From Aquimonas sp964586455 (GTDB taxonomy: Bacteria > Pseudomonadota > Gammaproteobacteria > Xanthomonadales > Xanthomonadaceae): a stretch of 64,000 nucleotides of DNA. Position numbers and translations under genes: made by a program. The stretch is from the NCBI GenBank assembly GCA_964586455.1, contig CAZPHV010000006.1, positions 1-64,000 of the forward strand, read 5' to 3'. This document shows, piece after piece, positions 53,445 to 63,034 of this stretch. The stretch's first letter is position 1, and each line of letters begins with the position of its first letter. The notes under the pieces were generated by a model. The model was not told the origin of the DNA. It did not search any database and saw nothing but the letters and a program-made list of their open reading frames with translations.

Positions 53445-55769
53445 TTACACCTTCGCCACGGTGAGGGCGCCCGCAGGCGCAAGCGGCGCGGTCGCGCCGT
53501 AGCCAGTTTCGATCCAGACGCTGCCGCTCGGGACGCGCCCAGTGACTTCAACCTGAAGCGTGGCCTGGCCGCGTCCGTCACCGACCCGAGCCATCGCGCC
53601 ATTGGAAAGACCTGCAGCAAGTGCATCAACGGCGTTCAACAACACTCGCGGACCCGCGTTCAGGGTGTGCGCATTCAGCGGTTCAGCGCGACGCAGCACC
53701 GCATCCGCGCGGTAGATCGGCGTCGTGGCAACACGCTGAAGCCCTTCGATCGCGGCCCGCTGTGACAGCCCTGCCCCACTCTTGGGCTCGGACAGCTCGA
53801 TACCTGCTCGCAAGCCCTGCAGATCGGTGAACTCGAAACCCCGCAACTTCAAAGCTTCACCCAGCGCGCGTAGCAGACGCCAGCCAGGACGTGCTTCGCC
53901 CGGTGCTTTGGCGCCTGCGCTTACCGGCTGAGACTGCCCCTGCGCATTGACCAAAGTTGCTTCCATTTCGGGCAGCAGGGCAATCGGCAAAATCACATTG
54001 GCGCAGCGCTTCAGTGATTCGGTCACGAACGCGCTGAAGGCCAGTACCTGCTTGGCCTGCGACAGAGCCTGCAGGGCCAGCGTGTTGTCGGCGAAGTCGA
54101 ATTCCGGCTCGATGCCGTAAAGAACATAGGTGCTGCGCGCCTGCTCCAGCATTGCGCGGGCATTCAGAGCCTCGGGCAGGACACCGGAACGCGCCAGGCC
54201 CAGCGCATTGGCACCCCGCTCAAGCACATTGAGGCGTGCGCCGGTCGCGCGGGCGAGGCCGGCAGCCAGCGCCCGTAGCCAGGACGCATTGACGTGCCCC
54301 ACCGCGGTTTCACCCAGTTGGATCAGTCCGACGCTTGCGCTCGCCAGTTGTTCGGCAACTGCACGGTGTCCCTCTTCCACGGTCACCTGAGACACCGTGA
54401 CGGCCAGTTCCGCCGGCAGTTCGGCGGCCTTGCCACCAGCAGCAGCGAACACCGCAGCCAGCGATTCGATCATCGCCTGCGGAGTGACAATCGCCTTGTG
54501 GCTCAGGTCGAAATTGAGATTGAAATCGATCGGGTTGATGGCGCTGATCTTCGCCCCGGCCTTCCAGGCCTTGCGAATGCGGTGACCAAGAATCGGCGCC
54601 TCCAGGCGTGGATTGCAACCCACCAGCAACACCGCTCCTGCCTGTTCGATCTCAGCCAGAGGCAGCTGGAAGGCCTCAGCGGCCGGTGCGTCAGCGAAAT
54701 CCAGCGTGCCGAGGCGATGGTCGATGTTCGGGCACCCGAGCCCCGCGGCAAAGCGCGCCAGAAGGGCGCCCTCTTCCACCGAAGTCGAGGGGTGCACCAG
54801 CAGACCGGTCTGCTCGCCGTTCGCGGACTTCAGCAGCTCAACAGCGCGGGCGATGCCCTGCTCCAGACTGACTTCCTTCCAGTTCGCGCCCTCGCGCACC
54901 AAGGCGGTTGTGGCGCGGTCGGCGGACACCAGGCCGGTGTGGCTGTAGCGGTCGCGATCCGACAGCCAGCTCTCGTTGATCGCGTCGTTCTCACGCGGCA
55001 CCACGCGCATCACTTCGCCGCGGCGCACGTGCAGATAAAGATTGGAACCCAAGCCATCGTGGTAGCCGATCGACTCGCGCGCGGCGAGCTCCCAGGCACG
55101 CGCACGGAAGCGGAAAGGCTTGTTGGTGAGCGCACCCACCGGGCATACATCGATGATGTTTCCGGACAGTTCGCTGTCGATGTTCTTGCCGATGTAGGTG
55201 CCGATCTCAAGTCGATCACCGCGACCCATACCACCCAGCTCGTAGGTGCCTGCGATCTCGCCGACAAAGCGCACACAGCGGGTGCAGTGAATGCAGCGGG
55301 TCATGTCGGTTGCGACCAGTGGGCCGATGTTCTCGTCCGCCACCACCCGCTTGCGCTCGACGAATCGGCTGACCGAACGGCCATAGCCCATCGCCACGTC
55401 CTGCAGTTCGCACTCGCCGCCCTGATCGCAGATCGGACAGTCAAGAGGATGGTTGATCAGCAGGAACTCCATCACGTTGCGCTGGGAATCCAGCGCGCGC
55501 TTGGACTGCGTGTAGATCTTCATCCCCTCCATCACCGGCGTGGCGCAGGCAGGCGCCGGCTTTGGCATCTTCTCAACGTCGACCAGGCACATCCGGCAAT
55601 TGGCAGCGATCGACAGCTTCTTGTGGTAGCAGAAGCGCGGAATCGGGATACCGGCCTTGTCGGCCGCCTCGATGATCATCGAGCCCTTGGGCACCGCCAT
55701 CGCGGTACCGTCAATTTCGATGTTGATCTTGTCGGGCGCCGAATTAGGCGCGGAGGGCGCGGCGCTCAT
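53445..55769 (-). CDS. nuoG: NADH-quinone oxidoreductase subunit G
   Basis: 774 residues. The N-terminal ferredoxin domain binds a 2Fe-2S cluster (FCYHKKLSIAANCRMC and AC). HPLDCPICDQGGECELQD holds the His-ligated N5 site and CIHCTRCVRFV the next 4Fe-4S cluster. The remaining 550 residues are a molybdopterin-oxidoreductase-like domain without cofactor residues. It links NuoEF to NuoI. Confidence 0.97.
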   Translation of the reverse strand: MSAAPSAPNSAPDKINIEIDGTAMAVPKGSMIIEAADKAGIPIPRFCYHKKLSIAANCRMCLVDVEKMPKPAPACATPVMEGMKIYTQSKRALDSQRNVMEFLLINHPLDCPICDQGGECELQDVAMGYGRSVSRFVERKRVVADENIGPLVATDMTRCIHCTRCVRFVGEIAGTYELGGMGRGDRLEIGTYIGKNIDSELSGNIIDVCPVGALTNKPFRFRARAWELAARESIGYHDGLGSNLYLHVRRGEVMRVVPRENDAINESWLSDRDRYSHTGLVSADRATTALVREGANWKEVSLEQGIARAVELLKSANGEQTGLLVHPSTSVEEGALLARFAAGLGCPNIDHRLGTLDFADAPAAEAFQLPLAEIEQAGAVLLVGCNPRLEAPILGHRIRKAWKAGAKISAINPIDFNLNFDLSHKAIVTPQAMIESLAAVFAAAGGKAAELPAELAVTVSQVTVEEGHRAVAEQLASASVGLIQLGETAVGHVNASWLRALAAGLARATGARLNVLERGANALGLARSGVLPEALNARAMLEQARSTYVLYGIEPEFDFADNTLALQALSQAKQVLAFSAFVTESLKRCANVILPIALLPEMEATLVNAQGQSQPVSAGAKAPGEARPGWRLLRALGEALKLRGFEFTDLQGLRAGIELSEPKSGAGLSQRAAIEGLQRVATTPIYRADAVLRRAEPLNAHTLNAGPRVLLNAVDALAAGLSNGAMARVGDGRGQATLQVEVTGRVPSGSVWIETGYGATAPLAPAGALTVAKV

Positions 55770-55781
55770 GCCTTCACCACC

Positions 55782-55880
55782 GGGATTCGGGAATCGGGAT
55801 TCGGGATTCGTTCAGAGCGGGAAACGCCTAGATTGGGGGCACCGGCTCTTTCGAATCCCGAATCCCCAATCCCGAATCCC
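55782..55880. repeat. Inverted heptamer element between nuoG and nuoF
   Basis: GGGATTC-type units at 55782-55810 face their reverse complements at 55852-55880 across a spacer of about 41 bases. The element sits in the 130-base gap between nuoF and nuoG on the operon mRNA and would form a strong hairpin there. Same family as 31512-31656 and 57861-58008. Confidence 0.85.
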
Positions 55881-55902
55881 GCGTCGCAACAGCGAGCAAG
55901 GT

Positions 55903-57216
55903 TCATGCGGCCACCCCAATCTCTGCTTCGACCATCGAGCGCCCGTGGGCGACGTAATACTCAAACTCATGCCAATAGTGGCGCAAGAAACCCTGCACCG
56001 GCCAGGCGGCGGCTTCGCCGAAGGCACAGATGGTGTGGCCTTCGATCTGGCCGGCGGCAGCCTTGAGCATGTGGATGTCTTCGACCGTGCCCTTGCCATC
56101 AACGATGCGCGAGAGCACGCGGTACATCCAGCCGGTGCCTTCGCGGCAGGGCGTGCACTGGCCGCAGCTTTCCTTGTAGTAAAACTGAGAGATGCGGCGG
56201 CAGGCCTTGACCATGCAGGTGGTCTCGTCCATCACGATCACGGCCCCCGAACCCAGACCCGAACCCGCTTTCTGCAGGGCGTCGTAGTCCATCGTCAGTT
56301 CCATGATGGTGTCGGCAGGCAGCACCGGCATCGACGAACCGCCCGGAATCACCGCCTTGAGCTTGCGACCACCGCGGACACCGCCGGCCATGGCGAGCAG
56401 ATCCTTGAACGGGGTGCCAAGGCGGATTTCGAAGTTGCCGGGATTGTTGACGTGGCCCGACACCGAGAACACCTTGGGCCCACCGTTGTTGGGTTTGCCA
56501 AGGTTGAGGAACCATTCGGCTCCATTACGGATGATCGCCGGCACCGACGCGTAAGTCTCGGTGTTGTTGATCGTGGTCGGACGCCCGAACAGGCCGAAGT
56601 TGGCCGGGAACGGCGGCTTGAAGCGCGGCTGGCCCTTCTTGCCCTCCAGCGACTCCATCAGTGCGGTTTCTTCGCCGCAGATGTAGGCACCGGCGCCGAG
56701 CGCACCGTACATATCGATGTCCACGCCGGAACCCAGCACATCCTTACCGAGCCAGCCGTTGGCGTAGGCGTCTTTCAACGCTTCTTCAAAGTGCTCGAAA
56801 GGCTCGTGGTGGAATTCGCCGCGCAGATAGTTGTAGGCCACCGTCGAGCCGGTCGCGTAGCAGGCGATCGCCATGCCTTCGATCACCGCATGCGGGTTGT
56901 AGCGCAGGATGTCGCGATCCTTGCAGGTACCCGGCTCGGACTCATCGGAATTGCAGAGGATGTACTTCTGCCCCGGCGCGTTGCGCGGCATGAAGCTCCA
57001 CTTCAGACCCGCAGGAAAACCGGCGCCGCCGCGACCGCGCAGCCCGCTCTGCTTGACCATGTCGATCACCTGCTCCTGCGGGATCTTCTCGGTCAGGATC
57101 TTGCGCAGCGCCAGATAACCACCGACTTTCAGGTAGTTCTCATAGCTCCACGGCTTCTCGAAATGAAGCGTGGTGTAGACGACGCTGTGCTCTTGCGGTT
57201 CCGGTCCGTACGCCAT
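55903..57216 (-). CDS. nuoF: NADH-quinone oxidoreductase subunit F
   Basis: 437 residues. It binds NADH and FMN (GLRGRGGAGFPAGLKWSFMP) and the N3 cluster (SCGQCTPCREGTGW). CNSDESEPGTCKDRDI is the family's FMN/NADH segment. It is the electron-input subunit together with NuoE. Confidence 0.98.
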   Translation of the reverse strand: MAYGPEPQEHSVVYTTLHFEKPWSYENYLKVGGYLALRKILTEKIPQEQVIDMVKQSGLRGRGGAGFPAGLKWSFMPRNAPGQKYILCNSDESEPGTCKDRDILRYNPHAVIEGMAIACYATGSTVAYNYLRGEFHHEPFEHFEEALKDAYANGWLGKDVLGSGVDIDMYGALGAGAYICGEETALMESLEGKKGQPRFKPPFPANFGLFGRPTTINNTETYASVPAIIRNGAEWFLNLGKPNNGGPKVFSVSGHVNNPGNFEIRLGTPFKDLLAMAGGVRGGRKLKAVIPGGSSMPVLPADTIMELTMDYDALQKAGSGLGSGAVIVMDETTCMVKACRRISQFYYKESCGQCTPCREGTGWMYRVLSRIVDGKGTVEDIHMLKAAAGQIEGHTICAFGEAAAWPVQGFLRHYWHEFEYYVAHGRSMVEAEIGVAA

Positions 57217-57320
57217 TGCCTTCTCGCCTCTTCCTCATCTGCCCGTCGCGGGATGGCGGCGGGCCTGCCAAAGCAGGTGCGGCGCGGCGTTCGGTGTCCA
57301 AACGTCGCGGCCGGGCTCCC

Positions 57321-57848
57321 TTACTTCAGCGAATCCAGGATCTGATCCATCGACGCCGGGGTGAGCTTCTCGTGGTAGTGGCCGTTGACCACCATCATTG
57401 GAGCTCCGCAGCACGCGGCCAGGCATTCTTCTTCGCGCTTCAGGTAGATACGTCCATCCGGCGTGCTCTCACCAAGCTTGATACCCAGTCGCTTCTCGAC
57501 GTGGCTCACCAGGTCTTCCGCGCCGTTCAACCAGCAGCTGATATTGGTGCAGATCGCCACGTTGTTCCGGCCCACCGGTGTCAGCTCGAACATCGAGTAG
57601 AAGCTGGCGACCTCATAAGCCCAGACCGAGGGCAGGTCCAGATAGCGCGCGACCGCGGTCACCAGCGCATCGGTGAGGTAGCCGCCGTTCTGCTCCTGCG
57701 CTGCCATCAGCGCCTGGATCAGCGCCGAGCGCTTGCGATCCGACGGAAACTTGGCGACCCAATGGTCGATGTGCTGACGGGTGTGCTCGCTGAGCACGGC
57801 GAGCGCGTCGACCTCGCGTACCGTCTCGAAATTGCCGGTGGCTTTCAT
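57321..57848 (-). CDS. nuoE: NADH-quinone oxidoreductase subunit E
   Basis: 175 residues from ATG 57848 (MKATGNFETVREVDAL). The thioredoxin-like domain binds a 2Fe-2S cluster (N1a) with CTNISC (C-x4-C) and ECLAACCGAP (C-x3-C). KFPSDRKRSALIQALMAAQEQNGGYLT is the typical N-terminal part. The upstream in-frame sequence runs into the inverted repeat and is not coding. Confidence 0.97.
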   Translation of the reverse strand: MKATGNFETVREVDALAVLSEHTRQHIDHWVAKFPSDRKRSALIQALMAAQEQNGGYLTDALVTAVARYLDLPSVWAYEVASFYSMFELTPVGRNNVAICTNISCWLNGAEDLVSHVEKRLGIKLGESTPDGRIYLKREEECLAACCGAPMMVVNGHYHEKLTPASMDQILDSLK

Positions 57849-57860
57849 GGGTGGAGAGCT

Positions 57861-58008
57861 GGGATTCGGGATTCGGGATTCGGGATTCGGAAGAGCAGGC
57901 CGCGCTGGCCCGGATCGGAGCTGCAAGGACACGAAGCCGGAACGGACGTCGCGCCGCAGCCGCTGTTCACGGCTGTCGCGAATCCAAAATCCCGAATCTC
58001 GAATCCCG
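57861..58008. repeat. Inverted heptamer element between nuoE and nuoD
   Basis: Four tandem GGGATTC units at 57861-57890 face degenerate reverse-complement units at 57979-58008 across a spacer of about 88 bases. It fills the 160-base gap between nuoD and nuoE. The left arm starts 12 bases before the nuoE ATG, where it could mask the ribosome site in the mRNA. Confidence 0.85.
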
Positions 58009-58011
58009 CGC

Positions 58012-59265
58012 TCATCGATCAATCTCTCCGAACACCACGTCATAGGTGCCGATCATCGCGACCACGTCAGGCAGCATGTGGCCGCGCACGATCGAGTCCA
58101 TCGAAGACAGATGGGCAAAGCCCGGGGCCCGCAGCTTGACGCGGAAGGGCTTGTTGGCGCCGTCCGAGATCAAGTAGCAGCCGAACTCGCCCTTGGGCGC
58201 TTCGACCGCGGCGTAGACCTCACCGGGTGGCACGCAATAGCCCTCGGTGAACAGCTTGAAGTGATGGATCAAGGCTTCCATGTCGTCCTTCATCTCCTCG
58301 CGGGAGGGCGGCGACACCTTGAAGTTCTTGAGCATCACCGGGCCGGGGTTGGCCCGCAGCCACTGGATGCATTGCTTGATGATGCGATTGCTCTGGCGCA
58401 TCTCTTCGACGCGCACCAGGTAGCGATCGTAACAGTCACCATTCACGCCTACCGGGATGTCGAAATCGACTTCCGCGTACTTGGCATAGGGTTGCTTCTT
58501 GCGCAGGTCCCAGGCGATGCCGGAGCCGCGCAGCATCGGGCCGGTCATACCCCAGGCAAGCGCGTGATCCGGGCTGACCACGCCGATGCCGACGGTGCGC
58601 TGCTTCCAGATGCGGTTGTCGGTCAGCAGGGTCTCGTACTCGTCGATCTTCGAGGGGAAGTCGTCGGTGAAGGCATCAAGAAAATCGAGCATCGAGCCTT
58701 CACGCCAGGCATTGCGGCGCTTCAGGTCCTTGCCCTTGGTCCAAGGCGATTCCCGATACTGCGGCATGCGCTCAGGCAGGTCACGGTAAACGCCACCCGG
58801 ACGATAGTAGGCGGCGTGCATGCGCGCGCCTGAGACTGCCTCGTAGCAGTCCATCAGTTCCTCGCGTTCGCGGAAGGCGTAGAGGATGACCGCCATGGCG
58901 CCAAGATCAAGACCGTTCGAGCCCACCCACATCAGGTGGTTCAGAACGCGGGTGATCTCATCGAACAGGGTGCGGATCCACTGCGCGCGCTCGGGCGCCT
59001 GGATCCCCAGCAGCGTCTCGATGGCGCGCACGTAGGCGTGCTCATTGCACATCATCGAAACGTAGTCGAGCCGATCCATGTAGCCGATCGACTGGTTGTA
59101 AGGCTTGGACTCGGCCAGCTTTTCGGTACCGCGATGCAGCAGTCCGATGTGTGGGTCGGCGCGCATCACGGTCTCGCCGTCCAGCTCCAGCACCAGGCGC
59201 AGCACGCCGTGCGCGGCCGGATGCTGCGGGCCGAAGTTCATCGTGTAATTGCGGATTTCCTGCAT
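58012..59265 (-). CDS. nuoD: NADH-quinone oxidoreductase subunit D
   Basis: 417 residues. The 49-kDa subunit, lining the quinone pocket with NuoB. MNFGPQHPAAHGVLRLVLELDGE holds the quinone-site His; PHIGLLHRGTEKLAE follows and the protein ends near GTYDVVFGEIDR. It is separate from nuoC, unlike the fused gene of E. coli. Spacing to nuoC is three bases. Confidence 0.98.
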   Translation of the reverse strand: MQEIRNYTMNFGPQHPAAHGVLRLVLELDGETVMRADPHIGLLHRGTEKLAESKPYNQSIGYMDRLDYVSMMCNEHAYVRAIETLLGIQAPERAQWIRTLFDEITRVLNHLMWVGSNGLDLGAMAVILYAFREREELMDCYEAVSGARMHAAYYRPGGVYRDLPERMPQYRESPWTKGKDLKRRNAWREGSMLDFLDAFTDDFPSKIDEYETLLTDNRIWKQRTVGIGVVSPDHALAWGMTGPMLRGSGIAWDLRKKQPYAKYAEVDFDIPVGVNGDCYDRYLVRVEEMRQSNRIIKQCIQWLRANPGPVMLKNFKVSPPSREEMKDDMEALIHHFKLFTEGYCVPPGEVYAAVEAPKGEFGCYLISDGANKPFRVKLRAPGFAHLSSMDSIVRGHMLPDVVAMIGTYDVVFGEIDR

Positions 59266-59268
59266 GGC

Positions 59269-59994
59269 CTACTTGCCCTGCCCTGCGCTGCGCTCGGCCT
59301 GGGCCTGCTCGTAGCGGGAATCACTGCGGACCACGCGCGGCACGCCGACGCGCGGATCGATACTGACCGGTTCGTACACCACGCGACCTTTCTCGGGGTC
59401 GTAGCGCACTTCGACGTTGCCGATCAGCGGGAAGTCCTTGCGGAAGGGATGACCCACGAAGCCGTAGTCGGTGAGGATGCGGCGCAGATCGGGATGCCCT
59501 TCGAACACGATGCCGTACAGGTCGAAGGCCTCGCGTTCGAACCAGTTCGCAACCGGCCAGAGCTCGGTCACGCTGGGCACCACCGGCAGCGCGTCGTCCG
59601 CACCGAAGCAGCGCACGCGCAGACGACGGGTGTGTACGATCGAAATCAGATGGAACACGGCGGCGAAGCGGCCGGCACCGGACGATACGGCCGGGCGCTG
59701 CTCCCAGTTGAAGCGTCCCGGGCCCAAACCTTCGACACCGCGCGAGAAGCCTTCCGAGGAGACGTCGTCGGTGTCCCACTCGACATCGCCAAAGCCGAGG
59801 TAGTCCACACCGCTGACGTCCATCAACTGTTCGAACCTGAACTCGGGGTCGTCGCGCAAGGTACGGCAAACGTCGATGAGTGCGTCCGGGGCCACCTCGA
59901 TGGTGGTCTCGTCGCGCTCGACGGCGAGCTTCAGAAGCTTGCTCTCGAAGCGCACGCGCAGGCGATCGGCAAGAGTTGTGTATTCGTCTGCCAT
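59269..59994 (-). CDS. nuoC: NADH-quinone oxidoreductase subunit C
   Basis: 241 residues from ATG 59994 (MADEYTTLADRLRVRFESKL). The 30-kDa subunit signature is ERE(A)FDLYGIVFEGHPDLRRILTDY followed by GHPFRKDFPL. An acidic insert (DVEWDTDDVSSEGFSRG) sits before the strand with the RFNWEQRPAV segment. It links NuoD to the peripheral arm. Confidence 0.97.
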   Translation of the reverse strand: MADEYTTLADRLRVRFESKLLKLAVERDETTIEVAPDALIDVCRTLRDDPEFRFEQLMDVSGVDYLGFGDVEWDTDDVSSEGFSRGVEGLGPGRFNWEQRPAVSSGAGRFAAVFHLISIVHTRRLRVRCFGADDALPVVPSVTELWPVANWFEREAFDLYGIVFEGHPDLRRILTDYGFVGHPFRKDFPLIGNVEVRYDPEKGRVVYEPVSIDPRVGVPRVVRSDSRYEQAQAERSAGQGK

Positions 59995-60001
59995 GGCCTG
60001 C

Positions 60002-60534
60002 TCAGCGCGCAATCGTATTGGTGCGACGGATCTTCTTCTGCAGCTGCAGAATGCCGTAGATCAAGGCTTCAGCCGTCGGCGGGCAGCCCGGTACGTAGAC
60101 GTCGACGGGCACCACGCGATCACAGCCGCGCACCACCGAGTACGAGTAGTGGTAGTAGCCACCCCCGTTGGCACAGCTGCCCATCGAAATCACCCACTTG
60201 GGGTTGGGCATCTGGTCGTAGACCTTGCGCAGCGCCGGGGCCATCTTGTTGACCAGGGTGCCGGCTACGATCATCACGTCCGACTGGCGTGGCGACGGAC
60301 GGAAAATCACGCCGTAGCGGTCCAGATCGAGGCGGGACATTCCCGCGTGCATCATCTCGACCGCGCAACAGGCCAGACCGAAGGTCATCGGCCACATCGA
60401 TCCGGTGCGCGCCCAGTTCAACAGGGCGTCAACCGACGTGGTCACGAAGCCGCGTTCCAGCAGCGGGTTATCACCCTCGGGGCGCAGGATGTCATCCAGG
60501 CGGCCGATCGGCTCGGGGTTGTGCAGCAGCTGGC

Positions 60535-60544
<10 letters not shown>
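60002..60544 (-). CDS. nuoB: NADH-quinone oxidoreductase subunit B
   Basis: 180 residues from ATG 60544 (MGVSQLLHNPEPIGRLDDI), overlapping nuoA by ten bases; a GTG at 60538 is a possible alternative. It binds the terminal N2 cluster: LACCAVEMM, SMGSCANGGGYYHYSYSV, VPGCPP. The last electron carrier before quinone. Confidence 0.97.
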
Positions 60545-60891
<347 letters not shown>

Positions 60892-60972
60892 GCGTCGCCA
60901 CCTCCGCGCCGCACTCGGGCGCATCAGCGCAGCGGAGAGCGCAAAGTGCAGCTCCGCTGCCGTTTCAGATGT

Positions 60973-61057
60973 TGGTGCCCAGGGCGGGACTCGAACCCGC
61001 ACAGCTTGCGCCGCTACCCCCTCAAGATAGTGTGTCTACCAATTCCACCACCTGGGC
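60973..61057 (-). tRNA. tRNA-Leu (GAG anticodon)
   Basis: 85 bases with encoded CCA; acceptor GCCCAGG pairs with CCTGGGC. The anticodon loop CTTGAGG gives GAG, reading CUC/CUU. The long variable arm and GGTTCGAGTCC T-arm are as for tRNA-Leu. It lies between nuoA and secG, a common place in this order. Confidence 0.95.
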
Positions 61058-61112
61058 AAGGGACTGCCGGAAGAGCGTCTGTGCGCCTGACTCCGGCAGG
61101 AGTCGGATTGTA

Positions 61113-61132
61113 TCAGGCGATTACTCGCCTGA
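61113..61132 (-). other. Hairpin at the secG stop
   Basis: TCAGGCGA (61113-61120) faces TCGCCTGA (61125-61132) around a four-base loop that contains the secG stop codon (TAA 61121-61123). A TACAAT follows but no T run, so it may be an mRNA end or processing structure rather than a terminator. Confidence 0.35.
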
Positions 61133-61582
61133 CCCACCCTCCGACGGGGGATTTTCCTGACCTTCTTCGCTCTCAACGGGCTGCTCGGCGGCAGCCTCTG
61201 AGGCCGCGGCAGCGGGCGCCACCTGGGTCTCTGGAATCTGGCTTACCGGCGGCGCGACGGCGGCCGGAATTTGCTGGGCAGCGGCTGGCTCGACCTGCCC
61301 CATGACGCCGAGGTCTTCAGTCGAACTGGCGCGAAGACCGCCGCGCGCGACATACATCGCCATGGCGAGGCTGATCGCAAAAAACAGGACCGCCAGCACG
61401 GCGGTGGACTTCGACAGGAAGTTCGCCGAACCGCGCGAGCCGAAGACCGTGGCGGAAGCGCCGCCACCAAAGCCGGAGCCGGCAGCAGCACCTGCACCGC
61501 GCTGCAGCAGGATCATCACGATCATGGCCACTGCGACCAGGACGTACAGGATGTTGGCGAGAGTCAGGACAGTCGAAGACAT
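61121..61582 (-). CDS. secG: Protein-export membrane protein SecG
   Basis: 153 residues from ATG 61582 (MSSTVLTLANILYVLVAVAM). Two helices around the GFGGGASATVFGSRGSANFLSKSTAVLA signature; it assists the SecYEG channel. The tail (about 85-153) is an Ala/Pro/Glu-rich stretch, longer than in E. coli (110 residues). It lies 22 bases after tpiA, the usual tpiA-secG-tRNA-Leu order. Confidence 0.96.
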   Translation of the reverse strand: MSSTVLTLANILYVLVAVAMIVMILLQRGAGAAAGSGFGGGASATVFGSRGSANFLSKSTAVLAVLFFAISLAMAMYVARGGLRASSTEDLGVMGQVEPAAAQQIPAAVAPPVSQIPETQVAPAAAASEAAAEQPVESEEGQENPPSEGGSGE

Positions 61583-61604
61583 GGATACCAGCTTGGATCG
61601 GAAT

Positions 61605-62360
61605 TCATCCGCGGGCGGCGGCCGCAGCCGCAATCCCCAGAAAATCGGCAGCCACCAATGAGGCGCCACCGATCAGACCACCATCGACATCCGGCTGAGC
61701 AAACAAAGCCGCCGCATTCTCTGGCTTGACGCTGCCGCCGTAAAGGATGGCCAGCGAGTTCGCCATAGTAGCATCGACCGCGCCGATTTCGCTACGGATG
61801 AACACATGGACATCCTGCACTTGCTGAGGACTCGCAGTGAGGCCGGTGCCGATCGCCCAGACCGGTTCGTAGGCCAGCACGCAGCGCGAGAGCGTAGCGG
61901 CACCCAAGCCCAGAACCGGCGCCAGCTGGGCGCGCAGAACGTCTTCTGTGGCGCCGCTCTCACGCTGTTCGCGGGTTTCACCCAGACACACCACAGCGGT
62001 CAGACCAGCCCGGATCGCCGCCTCCGCCTTGCGCGCCACTTGTTCAGAAGTTTCGGCATGAAAGCTGCGGCGCTCGCTGTGCCCGACCAAAGTCCAAGTC
62101 GCGCCGATGTCGGCCAACATGGCAGCGGAAACATCACCGGTGTAAGCGCCCCGGTCGTGCTCCGACACATCCTGTGCGCCGAACTCAAGACCGCGGCCCG
62201 CATACGCGTGCGCCAGCTCGGCAAGATAGGCGACGGGGGGAAACACCGGCAGCCGCACGCCCTCGGGCAAGGGCTTCGCCAGAATCGCGTCCAATAGCGC
62301 TCGCGCGCTTTCGCGGCTGCCGTTGAGCTTCCAGTTACCTGCAACGATGGTGCTGCGCAT
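61605..62360 (-). CDS. tpiA: Triosephosphate isomerase
   Basis: 251 residues from ATG 62360 (MRSTIVAGNWKLNGSRESA). The enzyme interconverts dihydroxyacetone phosphate and glyceraldehyde 3-phosphate. Substrate Lys in GNWKLNG, electrophile His in LVGHSERR, catalytic Glu in AYEPVWAIGTG, phosphate loop in ILYGGSVKPEN. Length matches the family. Confidence 0.98.
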   Translation of the reverse strand: MRSTIVAGNWKLNGSRESARALLDAILAKPLPEGVRLPVFPPVAYLAELAHAYAGRGLEFGAQDVSEHDRGAYTGDVSAAMLADIGATWTLVGHSERRSFHAETSEQVARKAEAAIRAGLTAVVCLGETREQRESGATEDVLRAQLAPVLGLGAATLSRCVLAYEPVWAIGTGLTASPQQVQDVHVFIRSEIGAVDATMANSLAILYGGSVKPENAAALFAQPDVDGGLIGGASLVAADFLGIAAAAAARG

Positions 62361-62415
62361 GAGCGCTCCTTCGAATGTCCAAGAATCCAGGCAGGCGTCT
62401 GAAGCGGGCGCGTTA

Positions 62416-62480
62416 TCGACAAGGCCCAGTCGGCCCCGGCTGGCATCACCCGCATCAGGTTCGATCAGACGCTGAACGTG
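62416..62480 (-). promoter_or_regulatory. TPP-riboswitch-like 3' half before tpiA (weak)
   Basis: Minus-strand GAACCTGATGCGGGTGATGC followed by CAGC resembles the 3' part of the THI element (GAACCTGATCnGGaTAATGCCAGC). The essential CTGAGA pyrimidine-binding box is not found upstream (CTGATC instead), so this is a partial match and may be chance. It lies about 60 bases before the tpiA start. Confidence 0.25.
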
Positions 62481-62535
62481 CGGCGCGCAGGATACGCGCA
62501 GGCTCGAGCACACGCACGCCCGCCGCAGCCGAAGG

Positions 62536-63003
62536 TCAACGATAGAGGATGTCGCGCTGCATGGGTGCCAAGCGCGCCAACAGCTGATTCTGGGCACGAA
62601 ACGAAACGCCCTGCTCACGCATCGCGACCTGCAGGCATTCGACAAGGGCATTGAAGTCGGCCTGCGTGAAGCCGCGACCCGCATGGCTCTGCTGCATGCT
62701 GTCGCCGGTGTAGGTGCAGGGCCCTCCCGACTCCATGCAGATCTGCTCGATCAGCTTCTCGCGCAGCCTCAGAATGTTGGACTCGGCGAAATGGTGGGCG
62801 ATGCGCCGGTCTTCGCTGATCGCGAACAATAGCCCGTCAACCACGGCAGTCACGCCGGGCAGGCCACCGAGCTCGCCGAACAGCGGGTCGCCCGCCGCGC
62901 GTGAGCCCCCTGCCCCGGTGCAGGCACACAGACCGAAGCTCAGCAGCAGCGCCGCAAAGCGAGCGCCCAGTGCTGTCCGACAGCGCCTCTGGACTGGATG
63001 CAT
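62536..63003 (-). CDS. Exported group 1 truncated hemoglobin (lipoprotein-like)
   Basis: 155 residues from ATG 63003. A signal peptide (residues 1-27) ends in GLCAC, close to a lipobox, so Cys28 may be lipidated. The globin part (about 40-155) has LFGELGGLPGVTAVVDGLLFAI, HHFAES and DSMQQSHAGRGF, in which His107 is the proximal heme ligand. Truncated globins are usually cytosolic; export suggests periplasmic O2 or NO handling. It ends 175 bases before tpiA and follows the EAL gene with the same orientation. Confidence 0.85.
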   Translation of the reverse strand: MHPVQRRCRTALGARFAALLLSFGLCACTGAGGSRAAGDPLFGELGGLPGVTAVVDGLLFAISEDRRIAHHFAESNILRLREKLIEQICMESGGPCTYTGDSMQQSHAGRGFTQADFNALVECLQVAMREQGVSFRAQNQLLARLAPMQRDILYR

Positions 63004-63034
63004 GGGACGAACCTCGGAGAGAGTCAACACTGGA

